Assembly (NCBI RefSeq): GCF_001417735.1
Contig: NZ_BBUZ01000027.1
Location: 359,099-423,098, forward strand
DNA from: Streptomyces sp. NBRC 110028
GTDB lineage: Bacteria; Actinomycetota; Actinomycetes; Streptomycetales; Streptomycetaceae
Length of the DNA stretch: 64,000 nucleotides
Direction: 5' to 3'
Positions 1-8,802 of this stretch are shown in pieces (the first letter of the stretch is position 1; every line of letters begins with the position of its first letter). The notes beneath the pieces are model-generated. The model did no database searches. It saw only the letters and a program-made list of their open reading frames with translations, and was not told the DNA's origin. A program made the position numbers and the translations under genes.

Positions 1-2
1 GG

Positions 3-45
3 CTGGAGCGCCTCGGCCGCCGTTGAACGGCCAAAGGCGCTCCAG
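3..45 (-). terminator. hairpin terminator after the beta-helix gene remnant
   Basis: An 11-bp perfect inverted repeat (CTGGAGCGCCT at 3-13, AGGCGCTCCAG at 35-45) encloses further GC-rich self-complementary sequence. It lies about 20 bp past the stop codon of the minus-strand gene that ends at 64, the expected place for an intrinsic terminator. There is no clear U-tract, as is common in streptomycetes. Confidence 0.55.
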
Positions 46-63
46 CTGGGGCGAAGCTCGGTC

Positions 64-1469
64 TCAGTCGCGCACGGTCAGCCAGTCCACCGCGGCCACC
101 TTCCGCGCACCCGAAGCGACGAGGTACACATCATGGGTGCCCGTCACCGCGCGCGCGAGCCGCACCGACCGCTCCCGCCACTGGTCCGCGCCGCCCGTGT
201 CCGGCACCGGCAGCGTCGCCGCCACGCGGCCCTCGGGGCCGTCCAGCCGCAGTCGCAGCACACAGCCGCCGCCGCAGCCCGCCGACGCCATCCGCACCGT
301 CAGCCGGCCGGGGGCGTCCGCGCCGAACGAGACCTGACGGAAGCCGATCAGACCGCCGGAGCCCAGCACGCCGGTGGCCGCGTCGCCGCGTTCGCCACCG
401 CGCACCACCTGCGCCCGTTCGGCCTGCAGCGTAGCGGCGGCGTCCGGCCCGTCCGCGTACAGCCGGATCTCGTTCACCGCCCATGGCACGTCACCGGCGG
501 CGGTCAGCTCGATCCGCACATAGCGGGCCGTGCGCTGTGCGAAGACCGCGTCCTGGGTGAAGGAGCGGCCCGCGACGCGGGCGACGGGGGAGCCCCAGTC
601 GCGGCCGTCGCGGCTGACGGACACCGTGAAGCCGTAGGGGTGGCCCGTGGCGTCCAGTCCGGCGTCGATCGCCAGCCGGGAGAAGGTCTTCGCCGCGCCC
701 AGGTCCAGGGTCAGCGACTGCCCGGCGGCCTGGGCGGCGTCCGGCCGCCACTGGGTGGTCTGTACGCCGTCGACGGCGGCGGAGGCGTCACCGCCGCCGG
801 AGAACGTGGCCTTCCAGCCGTCGTTGCGCACCCGCGACTCACACCCCGGCAGGTCGCATCCGGCCGACCAGATGGGCGCCCCGTACTCGTACGCGCCCTG
901 ATCGGGACCGGCGCCCCGCACCCCGGTGGTCACCCCGTCCACCGTCTCGCCCGCGTCGATGGCGGGGGATCCGGCGCGCGGCCACAGCTCGCCGTTGCGG
1001 GTGTCGGTGTACCGCGGATCGGCCGGTGGCAGGAGGTTGTTGCGGACGACGGGGGCCGGATCGCCCGGTCCGGAGATCGGCCGGCATCGGCGGCCACCAG
1101 ACCGCCGCCCGCGTCCTTCCAGCCGGTCACGGTCCGCGTCCCGTCGACGGTGACAGGTCCGTCCCCGTACGCCGCGAGGGTGATCGGGGCGCCCGCGCGG
1201 CCCGAGGGCGGGGCGACCCGCTCGCGGTAGTCGCCGCGGTGGATCAGGCAGGTGTCCCCGGGCCGGACCAGGTCGGTGCAGCGGCCGATGGTGCGCAGGG
1301 GATGGCGCTCGCTGCCGCCGTCCCGGTCGGAGCCCCAGGTGGCGACGTGGTACGTACGCCCCTGCTGCCCCGGCCCTCCCCGCGCCGTCGCGGTGCCCGG
1401 CAGCGCCGCGGTGAGGACGGCCATGGCCGCGACGGCGGCCGTGGAAATGCGCCTGAGCGTGGATCTCAT
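64..1469 (-). pseudogene. secreted beta-helix / F5-8C / CBM6-like protein, internal deletion plus frameshift
   Basis: Two minus-strand reading frames belong to one protein. The upstream part (1469 down to about 1090) has a signal peptide ending near ATARG and the start of a right-handed beta-helix domain (TYHVATWGSDRDG, later GDTCLIHRGDYRE). The downstream part (from about 1075 to 64) begins in another frame with PVVRNNLLPPADPRY and AGSPAIDAG, the typical end of a beta-helix domain. It continues into a discoidin-like F5/8 type C domain and a C-terminal CBM6-like domain. Almost the whole beta-helix, several hundred residues in intact relatives, is missing, and the frames join near 1060-1110. 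A secreted polysaccharide-active protein is inferred for the parent; this copy should be non-functional. A mis-assembled repeat is the alternative. Confidence 0.7.
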
Positions 1470-1695
1470 CTACCGCCTCCAGAGTTCAGGGTCGACCGAA
1501 ACCTAGGAGAAACATCGGATGAGGTCAACGGAAAGAGGCGGATTCTAGGCAGGGTGCGCGGAAATTCCGCACGACAGATCCGATGTCTCTTGGCGTCCCT
1601 TGCGGCCTCTTTCGATAAATCGACTCATTGACAAAGAGGTATTCGCTCGCCGAATATGGCCCGGATGTCTGCCGGCATCACGGACATCATGGACA

Positions 1696-2445
1696 TCACT
1701 CGAAACGGCGGGCGCTGATCTCCGCCGCGGTGTCGGCCACCAGCCGCCCCCACCGGTCCACCTCGTGCGGGTCGTAGCGGGAGTCGGGCATGGAGATGGC
1801 GACGGTGGCCACCGGGGCTCCGCTCCCCGCGACGATCGGCGCGGCGATGGCGCAGACGTCGGGCAGGTACTGATTGCGGTTGACGGCATACCCGTCCCGC
1901 CGGACCCGCTCCAGTTCCGCGCGCAGGTCGTGCGGATCGGTGATGGTGGCGTCCCCGTAGCGGGCCAGGCCGTCCGCGATGACCTCGTCGACCTCGTCGG
2001 CGGGGAGAAGGGCGAGGACCGCGTGGCCGGTGGCCGTGGCGTGCATCGGCGAGGTGTCGCCGACCTGATGGTAGGTGCGCACCGCCTGGGTGCAGTCGAC
2101 CCGGTCGACCATGACCATGCAGCGCAGCCCGTCCGGGACGGACAGGTGGATGGTCTCGTCGACCGCGTCGCGCAGCCGGCACATCGGCTCACGCGCCGCG
2201 GCGAACAGGCTCGACCCCTGGTGCGCCGCCGGGCGGACCGCGAGCACCCGGGCGCCGACCTCCCAGCGCGTGGTGTCGCCCCGGCTGGCGCGCAGCCAGC
2301 CCGCCTCGTTGAGCGTCACCAGCGTGCGCTGCACGGTCGACTTGGGCAGTCCGAAGATCTTCGTCAGCTCGCCGACGGTCACCGGCTGGTGCTGGGCGAC
2401 CGCTTCGAGGATCCGAAGGCTGCGGATCACGCTCTTCATTTCCAT
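1696..2445 (-). CDS. IclR family transcriptional regulator
   Basis: A 249-residue protein. Residues 1-60 form the N-terminal winged helix (SVIRSLRILEAVAQHQPVTV, then GLPKSTVQRTLVTL recognition helix). The rest is the IclR effector-binding domain (HATATGHAVLALLP, YLPDVCAIAAPI). The start ATG at 2445 is chosen because it is preceded by a GGGGGAA Shine-Dalgarno and fits the family start; the open frame runs further upstream to 2643 but that part is not family-like. It is divergent from the amine-catabolism operon starting at 2600, so it very probably controls that operon. The palindrome at 2544-2554 is a candidate operator. The inducer is unknown. Confidence 0.88.
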   Translation of the reverse strand: MEMKSVIRSLRILEAVAQHQPVTVGELTKIFGLPKSTVQRTLVTLNEAGWLRASRGDTTRWEVGARVLAVRPAAHQGSSLFAAAREPMCRLRDAVDETIHLSVPDGLRCMVMVDRVDCTQAVRTYHQVGDTSPMHATATGHAVLALLPADEVDEVIADGLARYGDATITDPHDLRAELERVRRDGYAVNRNQYLPDVCAIAAPIVAGSGAPVATVAISMPDSRYDPHEVDRWGRLVADTAAEISARRFE

Positions 2446-2543
2446 CGGGTTTCCCCCACCGGGTTCTGGATTTTTTCGCTGCGTGAGCCCTTGACCGGTC
2501 CCTGGAGCGCTGCGACATTGATGCTGCAATCTAGCACGGCATG

Positions 2544-2554
2544 CCACATTGTGG
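2544..2554. promoter_or_regulatory. candidate IclR operator palindrome
   Basis: Perfect palindrome CCACA-T-TGTGG in the 154-bp divergent region between the IclR gene and the FAD oxidase gene. IclR-type regulators commonly bind short palindromes of this kind near the promoters they share with their targets. Assignment is by position only. Confidence 0.4.
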
Positions 2555-2599
2555 AACAGGCCGTCTGGGAAACCTCTTCTCCCACCCCAGGAGGCATCC

Positions 2600-3733
2600 G
2601 TGGCAACGAGGAAGCGGGTAGCGGTCGTCGGCACCGGGACCATGGGCAGTCAGGCCATGTGGCGGCTGGCCTCCCGGGGCGCGGAGGTGACCGGCTACGA
2701 CCGGTACGCCCCCGGCCACGACCGGAGCGCGGCGGGCGGCGAGACCCGGATCTTCCGCAGCGCCCACTTCGAGGACTCCCGCTACGTACCGCTGCTGCGC
2801 CACGCCGACGCCCTGTGGCAGGAGCTGCAGCGGGAGACCGGCCGCGAGCTGCGCCGGCTCACCGGATGTCTGCTCATGGGCCCGACCGGCCACCAGCAGA
2901 TGAGGACGGTCCTGGAATCCATCGCGGAACACGGCCTCGACCACGAGGTGCTGGACGCGGACGCGCTGGCCAAGCGCTTCCCCCAGTTCCGCGTCGAGGA
3001 CGGCGACGCCGCCGTACTGGACCGCAACGCGGGCCTGCTGCGCCCCGAGCTGACCGTGCACACCGCGGCCGCCCGCGCCGAGCGGCTGGGCGCCCGGCTG
3101 CACCGCTACACACCGGTGCGGGAAGTGGCCCCCGCGGGCAGCGGAGTGGCGGTGACCACCGACCAGGGCACCGAGCACTTCGACGCCGCCGTGGTCACCG
3201 TCGGCCCCTGGGTCAACGAACTGCTGCCGGACCTGGAGTGGGAGGTGGACATCCGGCGGCTGATCAACGCCTGGTTCCTGCCCACCGCCCACGACTGGCA
3301 CGGCGCCGAGGCGCCCGCCTTCATCCGCACCGCGCCCACCCACTGCTACGGGCTGCCCTCACCCGACGGCATCTCGGTCAAGCTCGGCCTGTCCCGTGCC
3401 CTGCACCGCGCCGTGCCCGACCCGCAGCGGCTGGACCGCACCGTGGCACCGGAGGAACTGGCCGTCTTCACCGAGCTGACCCGCCGCCACATGCCCGACC
3501 TGCACCCCGACCCGGTGCGGCTGTCGGTGTTCATGGAGGGCTACACCGAGAGCAGCCGTCCGCTGGTCGGCCCGCTGCCCGATTGCGAGGACATCGTGCT
3601 GCTGGCCGGATTCTCCGGGCACGGCTTCAAGCTCTCGCCCGCCATGGGCGACATCGCGGCCGACCTCGCGCTGGACGGCGACACCCTCCAGCCCATCGAC
3701 TTCCTGTCCACGCGCGGCCGCACCGCGGCCTGA
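2600..3733 (+). CDS. SolA-like FAD-dependent N-methyl amino acid / sarcosine-type oxidase
   Basis: A 377-residue flavoprotein of the monomeric sarcosine oxidase / N-methyltryptophan oxidase (DAO) family. The Rossmann motif GTGTMG is at residues 11-16. SAAGGETRIFR in the N-terminal part matches the covalent-FAD/active-site region of the family, and FSGHGFKLSP lies near the C-terminus; relatives carry a Cys in this last motif for covalent flavin, here replaced by S/G. The GTG start at 2600 is chosen because CAGGAGG lies 5-6 bases upstream. It is the first gene of the divergent operon opposite the IclR regulator. The likely reaction is oxidation of a secondary amine to an imine with H2O2 release; the substrate is not known. 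Confidence 0.82.
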   Translation: MATRKRVAVVGTGTMGSQAMWRLASRGAEVTGYDRYAPGHDRSAAGGETRIFRSAHFEDSRYVPLLRHADALWQELQRETGRELRRLTGCLLMGPTGHQQMRTVLESIAEHGLDHEVLDADALAKRFPQFRVEDGDAAVLDRNAGLLRPELTVHTAAARAERLGARLHRYTPVREVAPAGSGVAVTTDQGTEHFDAAVVTVGPWVNELLPDLEWEVDIRRLINAWFLPTAHDWHGAEAPAFIRTAPTHCYGLPSPDGISVKLGLSRALHRAVPDPQRLDRTVAPEELAVFTELTRRHMPDLHPDPVRLSVFMEGYTESSRPLVGPLPDCEDIVLLAGFSGHGFKLSPAMGDIAADLALDGDTLQPIDFLSTRGRTAA

Positions 3734-3754
3734 CCCCTCCACGGAAGGCATCAG

Positions 3755-4765
3755 ATGACACTGACCGTCGGTCCGCTGACCGCCGACACCGGCCGCAAGG
3801 TCCGGGGCACCGTCCCGGTGGACCTCGGCCCGGTCACCGCCGGCCTCCCGGTCACCCTGGTCGACGGCGTCCGCCCCGGCCCCCGGGTCGTGCTCACCGG
3901 CGGGGTGCACGGTGGCGAGTTCGCCGGTGTCGACGCCGCCGCGCGGCTGGCCGCTCTGCTGACCCCCGAGGAGGTGCGCGGACAGGTCGTGCTCTGCCCC
4001 GTCGCCAACCCCCCGGCCGTCTACCAGGGCCGGCTGGGCACCTCCCCGCTGGACGGCGTCAACATCAACCGGGTCTTCCCCGGCGACCCGGACGGCGGGC
4101 CCACCGAACGGCTGGCCGCCTGGCTCTTCGCCCATCTGCTGCCGGGCGCGGACGCCTACGCCGACCTGCACAGCGGCGGCATCGACGAGACCCTGACCGA
4201 CTTCGTCGGCTACCGGCTCACCGGCGACGCCGCCCTGGACGCCACGGCCCGCGGCATGGCCCACGCCGTCGGCTACCCGGACGTCGTCCTCGGTACCGAC
4301 GCCACCGGCGGCAACAGCCACGCCGCCGCCGCCCGCCGGGGCGTGCCCGCCATCCTCATCGAGACCGGCCAGCTCGGCGACCGCGACCCCGCCACCACGG
4401 CCACCCTGCTCGACGGCCTCTTCCGGCTGCTGCGCCACCTCGGCACCCTCGACCCGCTGCCGGACCCCCAGCCGCGTCCCACCCGGGAGTGGGTGTGGGC
4501 CGCGTCCGTGGCCTCCCCGGCCACCGGGCTGTGGTACCCGGAGACCGGCCGCGGCGAGGACGTGGCCGAGGGCCAGAGCCTCGGCCGCCTCGTCGACCCC
4601 GCCGACGGCCGGGAGCACAAGGTCACCGCGCCCGCCACCGGCCGCCTCTTCTACGGGATGCACGGCCTCCCCGTCGCCACCGGCGCCGAACTGGCCGCCA
4701 TCGCCACCCCGTACACCGCGACCCAGCCCGACCCGCCCGACCCGCACAACCCGGAGGTGCAGTGA
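3755..4765 (+). CDS. M14-type succinylglutamate desuccinylase/aspartoacylase family deacylase (first copy)
   Basis: A 336-residue zinc amidohydrolase of the AstE/aspartoacylase (DoeB/EutE-like) family. HGGE at residues 52-55 and H139 in DLHSGG are the expected zinc ligands; NINRVFPGD is another family block. No signal peptide, so it is cytoplasmic. It follows the oxidase by about 20 bp and its stop overlaps the next start (TGATG). Members of this group remove N-acyl groups from amino acids or diamines, for example N-acetyl-diaminobutyrate in ectoine breakdown. Here the ectoine hydrolase partner is absent, so the substrate is open. A second paralogue lies at 10238. Confidence 0.83.
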   Translation: MTLTVGPLTADTGRKVRGTVPVDLGPVTAGLPVTLVDGVRPGPRVVLTGGVHGGEFAGVDAAARLAALLTPEEVRGQVVLCPVANPPAVYQGRLGTSPLDGVNINRVFPGDPDGGPTERLAAWLFAHLLPGADAYADLHSGGIDETLTDFVGYRLTGDAALDATARGMAHAVGYPDVVLGTDATGGNSHAAAARRGVPAILIETGQLGDRDPATTATLLDGLFRLLRHLGTLDPLPDPQPRPTREWVWAASVASPATGLWYPETGRGEDVAEGQSLGRLVDPADGREHKVTAPATGRLFYGMHGLPVATGAELAAIATPYTATQPDPPDPHNPEVQ

Positions 4766-5859
4766 TGAGAGATCCCCTGATCGGACGCAGAGCCCTGCTG
4801 CGCGGGGCCGGTGGCCTCGCCGCCGTCGCCGCCCTGCCGTCGCTGGCCGCCTGCGGCACCGGCACCAGCCGCGCCGACAGCGGCGGCGGCAAGAAGACCC
4901 TCACCGTCCGCAACAGCGGTGGCACCTACGGGGACGCCAACCAGAAGGCGCTGTACGACGCCTTCACCAAGGAGACCGGCATCTCCATCCGGGTCGTCAA
5001 CATCCAGTACGCCCAGATGCTCGCCCAGATCAAGCAGGGCAGGCCGCAGTTCGACGTCATCGACGACTCGATGGCCGACTTCATGAAGCTGGGACAGCAG
5101 GGCGCCCTGCAGACGCTGGAGCACGACCGGCTGAAGAACTTCAAGAAGGCCCGGGTCGCGAGCGGGCTCGTCACCGACTACGCGATCGGCAAGAACTACT
5201 GGGCCAGCGTCATGGCCTACCGCACCGACGCCTTCGGCGGCCGCAAGCCCGCCTCCTGGGCGGACTTCTGGGACACCAGGAAGTTCCCCGGCAGCCGCTC
5301 CCTGCAGAACCAGGACGCCGACCTGCCCGAGCTGGAATTCGCCCTGCTCGCCGACGGCGTGCCGATGGACAAGCTCTACCCGCTCGATGTGGACCGCGCG
5401 TTCAAGTCCATGGACCGGATCAAGGGATCGGTGAAGAAGTACTGGGACACCGGGGCGCTCCCCGGAGTGCTGCTCGGCCGCAAGGAAGTGGTGATGACCA
5501 GCGTCTGGCAGGGCCGGCTGGACGCGCTGATCAAGGGCGGCAGCCCGATGGCGTACCAGTGGAACGGCGCCCGCAGGCAGTCCAACGGCTGGGGCATCCC
5601 GAAGGGCACCGACAAGACCGACGCCGCCTACCAGCTCATCGACTTCTCGCTGCGGCCCGACATCCAGGCCGCGTTCGCCAGGATCTACCCGATGGGCCCG
5701 GTCGTGCCGTCCGCCTACGACCACCTCTCCGCCGGCATCAAGGCCAATCTGCCCAGCTCGCCCGCCCACCTGGACTCCGGCTTCGACCTGGACGTCGCCT
5801 GGTGGATCAAAAACGAGGACGCCGTCAACAAGCGCTGGCTGGAGTGGTCCCGTGCCTGA
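4765..5859 (+). CDS. PotD-like extracellular substrate-binding lipoprotein
   Basis: 364 residues. The N-terminus has a twin-arginine-like GRRALLRGAGG followed by a hydrophobic stretch and lipobox LAAC (Cys30), so it is exported and lipid-anchored. The mature part (KTLTVRNSGGTYGDANQKAL) is typical of the spermidine/putrescine-type periplasmic binding fold. It is the binding subunit of the importer formed with the ATPase and two permeases just downstream. The start overlaps the preceding stop by one base. Polyamine-type ligands are suggested by family, but the group also includes binders of other amines and opines. Confidence 0.87.
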   Translation: MRDPLIGRRALLRGAGGLAAVAALPSLAACGTGTSRADSGGGKKTLTVRNSGGTYGDANQKALYDAFTKETGISIRVVNIQYAQMLAQIKQGRPQFDVIDDSMADFMKLGQQGALQTLEHDRLKNFKKARVASGLVTDYAIGKNYWASVMAYRTDAFGGRKPASWADFWDTRKFPGSRSLQNQDADLPELEFALLADGVPMDKLYPLDVDRAFKSMDRIKGSVKKYWDTGALPGVLLGRKEVVMTSVWQGRLDALIKGGSPMAYQWNGARRQSNGWGIPKGTDKTDAAYQLIDFSLRPDIQAAFARIYPMGPVVPSAYDHLSAGIKANLPSSPAHLDSGFDLDVAWWIKNEDAVNKRWLEWSRA

Positions 5860-7000
5860 CCTCCACATCGCCGACCCCGCACAAGGCCCCGCACCCGCCA
5901 TGACCGCCGCGACCGCGCAGGCATCGCCCACCGGCAAGGCCCTGTCCATCGTGGGGCTCCACAAGTCCTACGCCGGCGCCGTGGCCGTGGACTCCGCCTC
6001 GATGGAGATAGCGGCGGGGGAGTTCGTCACCTTCCTCGGCCCCTCCGGCTCCGGCAAGACCACCACCTTGATGATGGTCGCCGGATTCGTCGAACCCGAC
6101 GCGGGCACCGTCACCGTCGGCGGACGCGACGTCACCCGGCTCGCCCCGCAAAAGCGCGGCTTCGGCTTCGTCTTCCAGCAGTACCTGCTGTTCCCGCACA
6201 TGACCGTCGGCGAAAACCTCGCCTTTCCGCTGCAACTGCGCGGCGTGCCCAAGGCCGAGATCCGTACGCGGGTGCACGAGGCCCTGGAGATGGCGGGCAT
6301 GGCCGGGTTCGCCGGGCGCCGCCCGCGCGAGCTGTCGGGGGGACAGCAGCAGCGCGTCGCCCTGTGCCGGGCGCTGATCTACCGCCCGCCGGTGATCCTC
6401 ATGGACGAACCGCTCGGCGCGCTCGACAAGAAGCTCCGCGACCAGCTCCAGATCGAGATCAAGGCCATCCAGCGCGAACTCGGCCTCACCGTCATCTACG
6501 TGACGCACGACCAGGAAGAGGCGCTGGTCCTCTCCGACCGCATCGCGGTGATGCGGGACGGCGGCATCGACCAGTTCGACACCCCGCGCGAACTCTTCGA
6601 GCGTCCCCGGACCCCGTTCGTCGCCGACTTCCTCGGCGCCGCCAACTTCCTCCCCGGCCGGGTGATGAAGGGCGACGACAACGCCACCCTGGTCCGCCTC
6701 GACCACGGCGGACTGCTCACCGCGCGCCCCCACCCCATCCGCCCCGGCCACCCGGTCCAGGCCGCCGTACAGCCCGGACGACTCCGTATCTGCGCCCCCG
6801 AACAGGGCTTCTGCACCGGCACCGTGGAAACCGTCACCTATGTCGGCACCCTCGTCCGCACCGGAGTGCGCATCGCCGAGGACACCGCGCTGCTGCGCCT
6901 CGAAGTGCCCGCCGGCCGCGCCCCCGTCACCGGCGAGCGGGTCGGACTGACCGCCGACGCCGAGGACATCAACGTCTTCCCGGCAGAGCGGGAAGGCTGA
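5852..7000 (+). CDS. PotA-like ABC transporter ATP-binding protein
   Basis: 382 residues. Walker A GPSGSGKT is at residues 63-70, signature LSGGQQQR near 158-165, Walker B VILMDEP near 178-184, and a switch histidine in VTHDQEEAL. The C-terminal part (from about 290) is a TOBE-type regulatory domain as in PotA/FbpC. The GTG start overlaps the preceding gene by 8 bp and has GGAG upstream; an ATG at 5900 is a possible alternative. It energises the importer. Confidence 0.92.
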   Translation: MPDLHIADPAQGPAPAMTAATAQASPTGKALSIVGLHKSYAGAVAVDSASMEIAAGEFVTFLGPSGSGKTTTLMMVAGFVEPDAGTVTVGGRDVTRLAPQKRGFGFVFQQYLLFPHMTVGENLAFPLQLRGVPKAEIRTRVHEALEMAGMAGFAGRRPRELSGGQQQRVALCRALIYRPPVILMDEPLGALDKKLRDQLQIEIKAIQRELGLTVIYVTHDQEEALVLSDRIAVMRDGGIDQFDTPRELFERPRTPFVADFLGAANFLPGRVMKGDDNATLVRLDHGGLLTARPHPIRPGHPVQAAVQPGRLRICAPEQGFCTGTVETVTYVGTLVRTGVRIAEDTALLRLEVPAGRAPVTGERVGLTADAEDINVFPAEREG

Positions 7001-7003
7001 GCC

Positions 7004-7942
7004 ATGGCCGGATCCCTGGTACGCCCCGCCGCGCCCGTACGCCCCCACAGCGCCCCCAAGCCGAGCCGCCCCCGGGGGCTGCGCCACCGGCTGGTGGGCA
7101 CCCGCAGGGCCCGCGTCGGCCTGCTCAACGCCTCGCCGATCGTCCTCTACCTGCTCGTCCTCTTCGTCTTCCCCATCCTCGGCACCCTGCTGCTCAGCCT
7201 CAAGAACGCCGACGGCTCCCTCACCCTGCACTGGTACGCCGCCGCCCTCAGCGGCGCCAGCCTCTCGGTGCTCCTCACCACCCTGCGGATCTCCGCAGAA
7301 ACGTCTCTGCTCGCCCTCGTCGTCGGCTTCGTCCTCGCCAACGCGCTCTCCCGGCTGCGGCCGATCTGGGCCGGACTCGTCATGCTGATCGTCGTCGTCC
7401 CGCACTTCATCAGCGCCCTGGTCCGCACCTACGGCTGGATCATCCTGCTCGGCGACCACGGCCTGGCCAACCAGACCCTCACCGGCCTCAAGGTGCCCGG
7501 CACCCCGTTCCGGATGCTCTACAACGAGACCGGCGTGGTCATCGGCACCACCGCCGTGATGCTCCCGTACACCGTCCTGCTGCTGTACGGCGTGATGCGC
7601 GGCGTCGACCGGCGGCTGCTCGCCGCCGCGGCCAGCATGGGCGCCGGGCGGGTGCGCATCTTCGTCCGCGTCTACCTGCCGCTCGTCGCCCCGGGCCTGG
7701 CCAGCGCCGGACTGCTCAGCTTCATCCTGTGCCTCGGCTACTACATCACCCCCGCGCTGATGGGCGGCACCAAGCAGACGATGGTGGCCTCCCTCATCAA
7801 CGACCAGGTGATGAAGCAGGACCAGTGGAACGGCGCGGCCGCCCAGGGCGTCGTCCTGCTGCTCATCACCTTCGCCGGACTGCTGCTGCTCAAGACGGCC
7901 CGGTCCATCGGCGCGGGCGCGCGGAAGAGGAGCACGTCATGA
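7004..7942 (+). CDS. PotB-like ABC transporter permease
   Basis: 312 residues with about six membrane segments, the first starting near residue 45 (SPIVLYLLVLFVFPILGTLL). The EAA loop is LLAAAASMGAGRVRIFVRVYLPLVAPG, split here only by its conserved G. It follows the ATPase by 3 bp and overlaps the next permease (ATGA). It forms the transmembrane pore with the 7939 gene product. Confidence 0.9.
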   Translation: MAGSLVRPAAPVRPHSAPKPSRPRGLRHRLVGTRRARVGLLNASPIVLYLLVLFVFPILGTLLLSLKNADGSLTLHWYAAALSGASLSVLLTTLRISAETSLLALVVGFVLANALSRLRPIWAGLVMLIVVVPHFISALVRTYGWIILLGDHGLANQTLTGLKVPGTPFRMLYNETGVVIGTTAVMLPYTVLLLYGVMRGVDRRLLAAAASMGAGRVRIFVRVYLPLVAPGLASAGLLSFILCLGYYITPALMGGTKQTMVASLINDQVMKQDQWNGAAAQGVVLLLITFAGLLLLKTARSIGAGARKRSTS

Positions 7943-8802
7943 CCGGACTGCGCGGCACCTGGACCGGACGGATCGCGCTCACCGTCGCCGCCACCCTCAT
8001 CCTGCTCTTCCTGGCCCTGCCGATCATCGTCATCGTCGTCACGTCCTTCGGCGCCGACGCCTTCGGAACGTTCCCGCCCAGCAGCTGGACCCTCGGCTGG
8101 TACCGGGCGCTCTTCGCCGACGGAAGCAAGTGGCCCGCCGCGCTGTCGCTCAGCGTCCTGGTGGCCTCCATCACCACCGTGTTCTCGGTGATCCTCGGCA
8201 TCACCGCGGCCACCGCGCTCACCCGCAGCGAACTGCCGCTGCGCTCCGCGGTGTACGCCCTCGTCCTCGGCCCGCTGCTGATCCCGCAGGTCGTCACCGC
8301 GCTCGGGCTGTTCCTGCTCTTCGAGCCCGCCTCGATGCTCGGCAGCCCCATCGCCATCGCGCTCGGCCACACCGTCCTGGCCTCGCCCATCGCGGTGATG
8401 ATCCTGGTGGCCACCCTGCGCGGCATCGACGAACGGCTGGAGGACGCCGCCGCCAGCATGGGCGCGGGGCGGCTCACCGTGGCCCGCCGGATCACCTTCC
8501 CGCTGGCCGCGCCCGGCATCGTCGCGGCCGCCATCTTCTCCTTCATCACCAGCTTCGACGAGTTCTTCATCTCCCAGTTCCTGTCCTCCGCCACCACCGT
8601 GACCCTGCCCGTGCAGGTCTTCAACGCCCTCTCCTACGACGTCGACCCGAGCGTGACCGCGGTCAGTGCCGTGCTCATCGCCATCGCGGTGCTCGCGCTC
8701 GTCCTGGTGGGCCTGGTGCGCTGGATCGGCTCGGGGCGGCAGCACGCGCTGCTGTCGGTGGAGAACACCGCCGGACTCGCCCCCGGAGGCGACGCCGTAT
8801 GA
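7939..8802 (+). CDS. PotC-like ABC transporter permease
   Basis: 287 residues with six predicted membrane helices. The EAA loop (AAASMGAGRLTVARRITFPL) shows the ATPase contact site. It is translationally coupled on both sides: ATGA overlap with the preceding permease and again with the aminotransferase gene. Second pore subunit of the polyamine-type importer. Confidence 0.9.
   Translation: MTGLRGTWTGRIALTVAATLILLFLALPIIVIVVTSFGADAFGTFPPSSWTLGWYRALFADGSKWPAALSLSVLVASITTVFSVILGITAATALTRSELPLRSAVYALVLGPLLIPQVVTALGLFLLFEPASMLGSPIAIALGHTVLASPIAVMILVATLRGIDERLEDAAASMGAGRLTVARRITFPLAAPGIVAAAIFSFITSFDEFFISQFLSSATTVTLPVQVFNALSYDVDPSVTAVSAVLIAIAVLALVLVGLVRWIGSGRQHALLSVENTAGLAPGGDAV

Noticed and set aside
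133..1230. Long plus-strand open frame across the beta-helix remnant
   Set aside because: Antisense shadow of a high-GC gene; the encoded sequence is Arg/Pro/Gly-rich with no domain, while the minus strand gives recognisable carbohydrate-binding domains.
1628..1656. TTGACA with a possible -10 on the plus strand downstream of the IclR gene
   Set aside because: No plus-strand gene follows for about 950 bp, and the -10 candidate is poor; probably chance.
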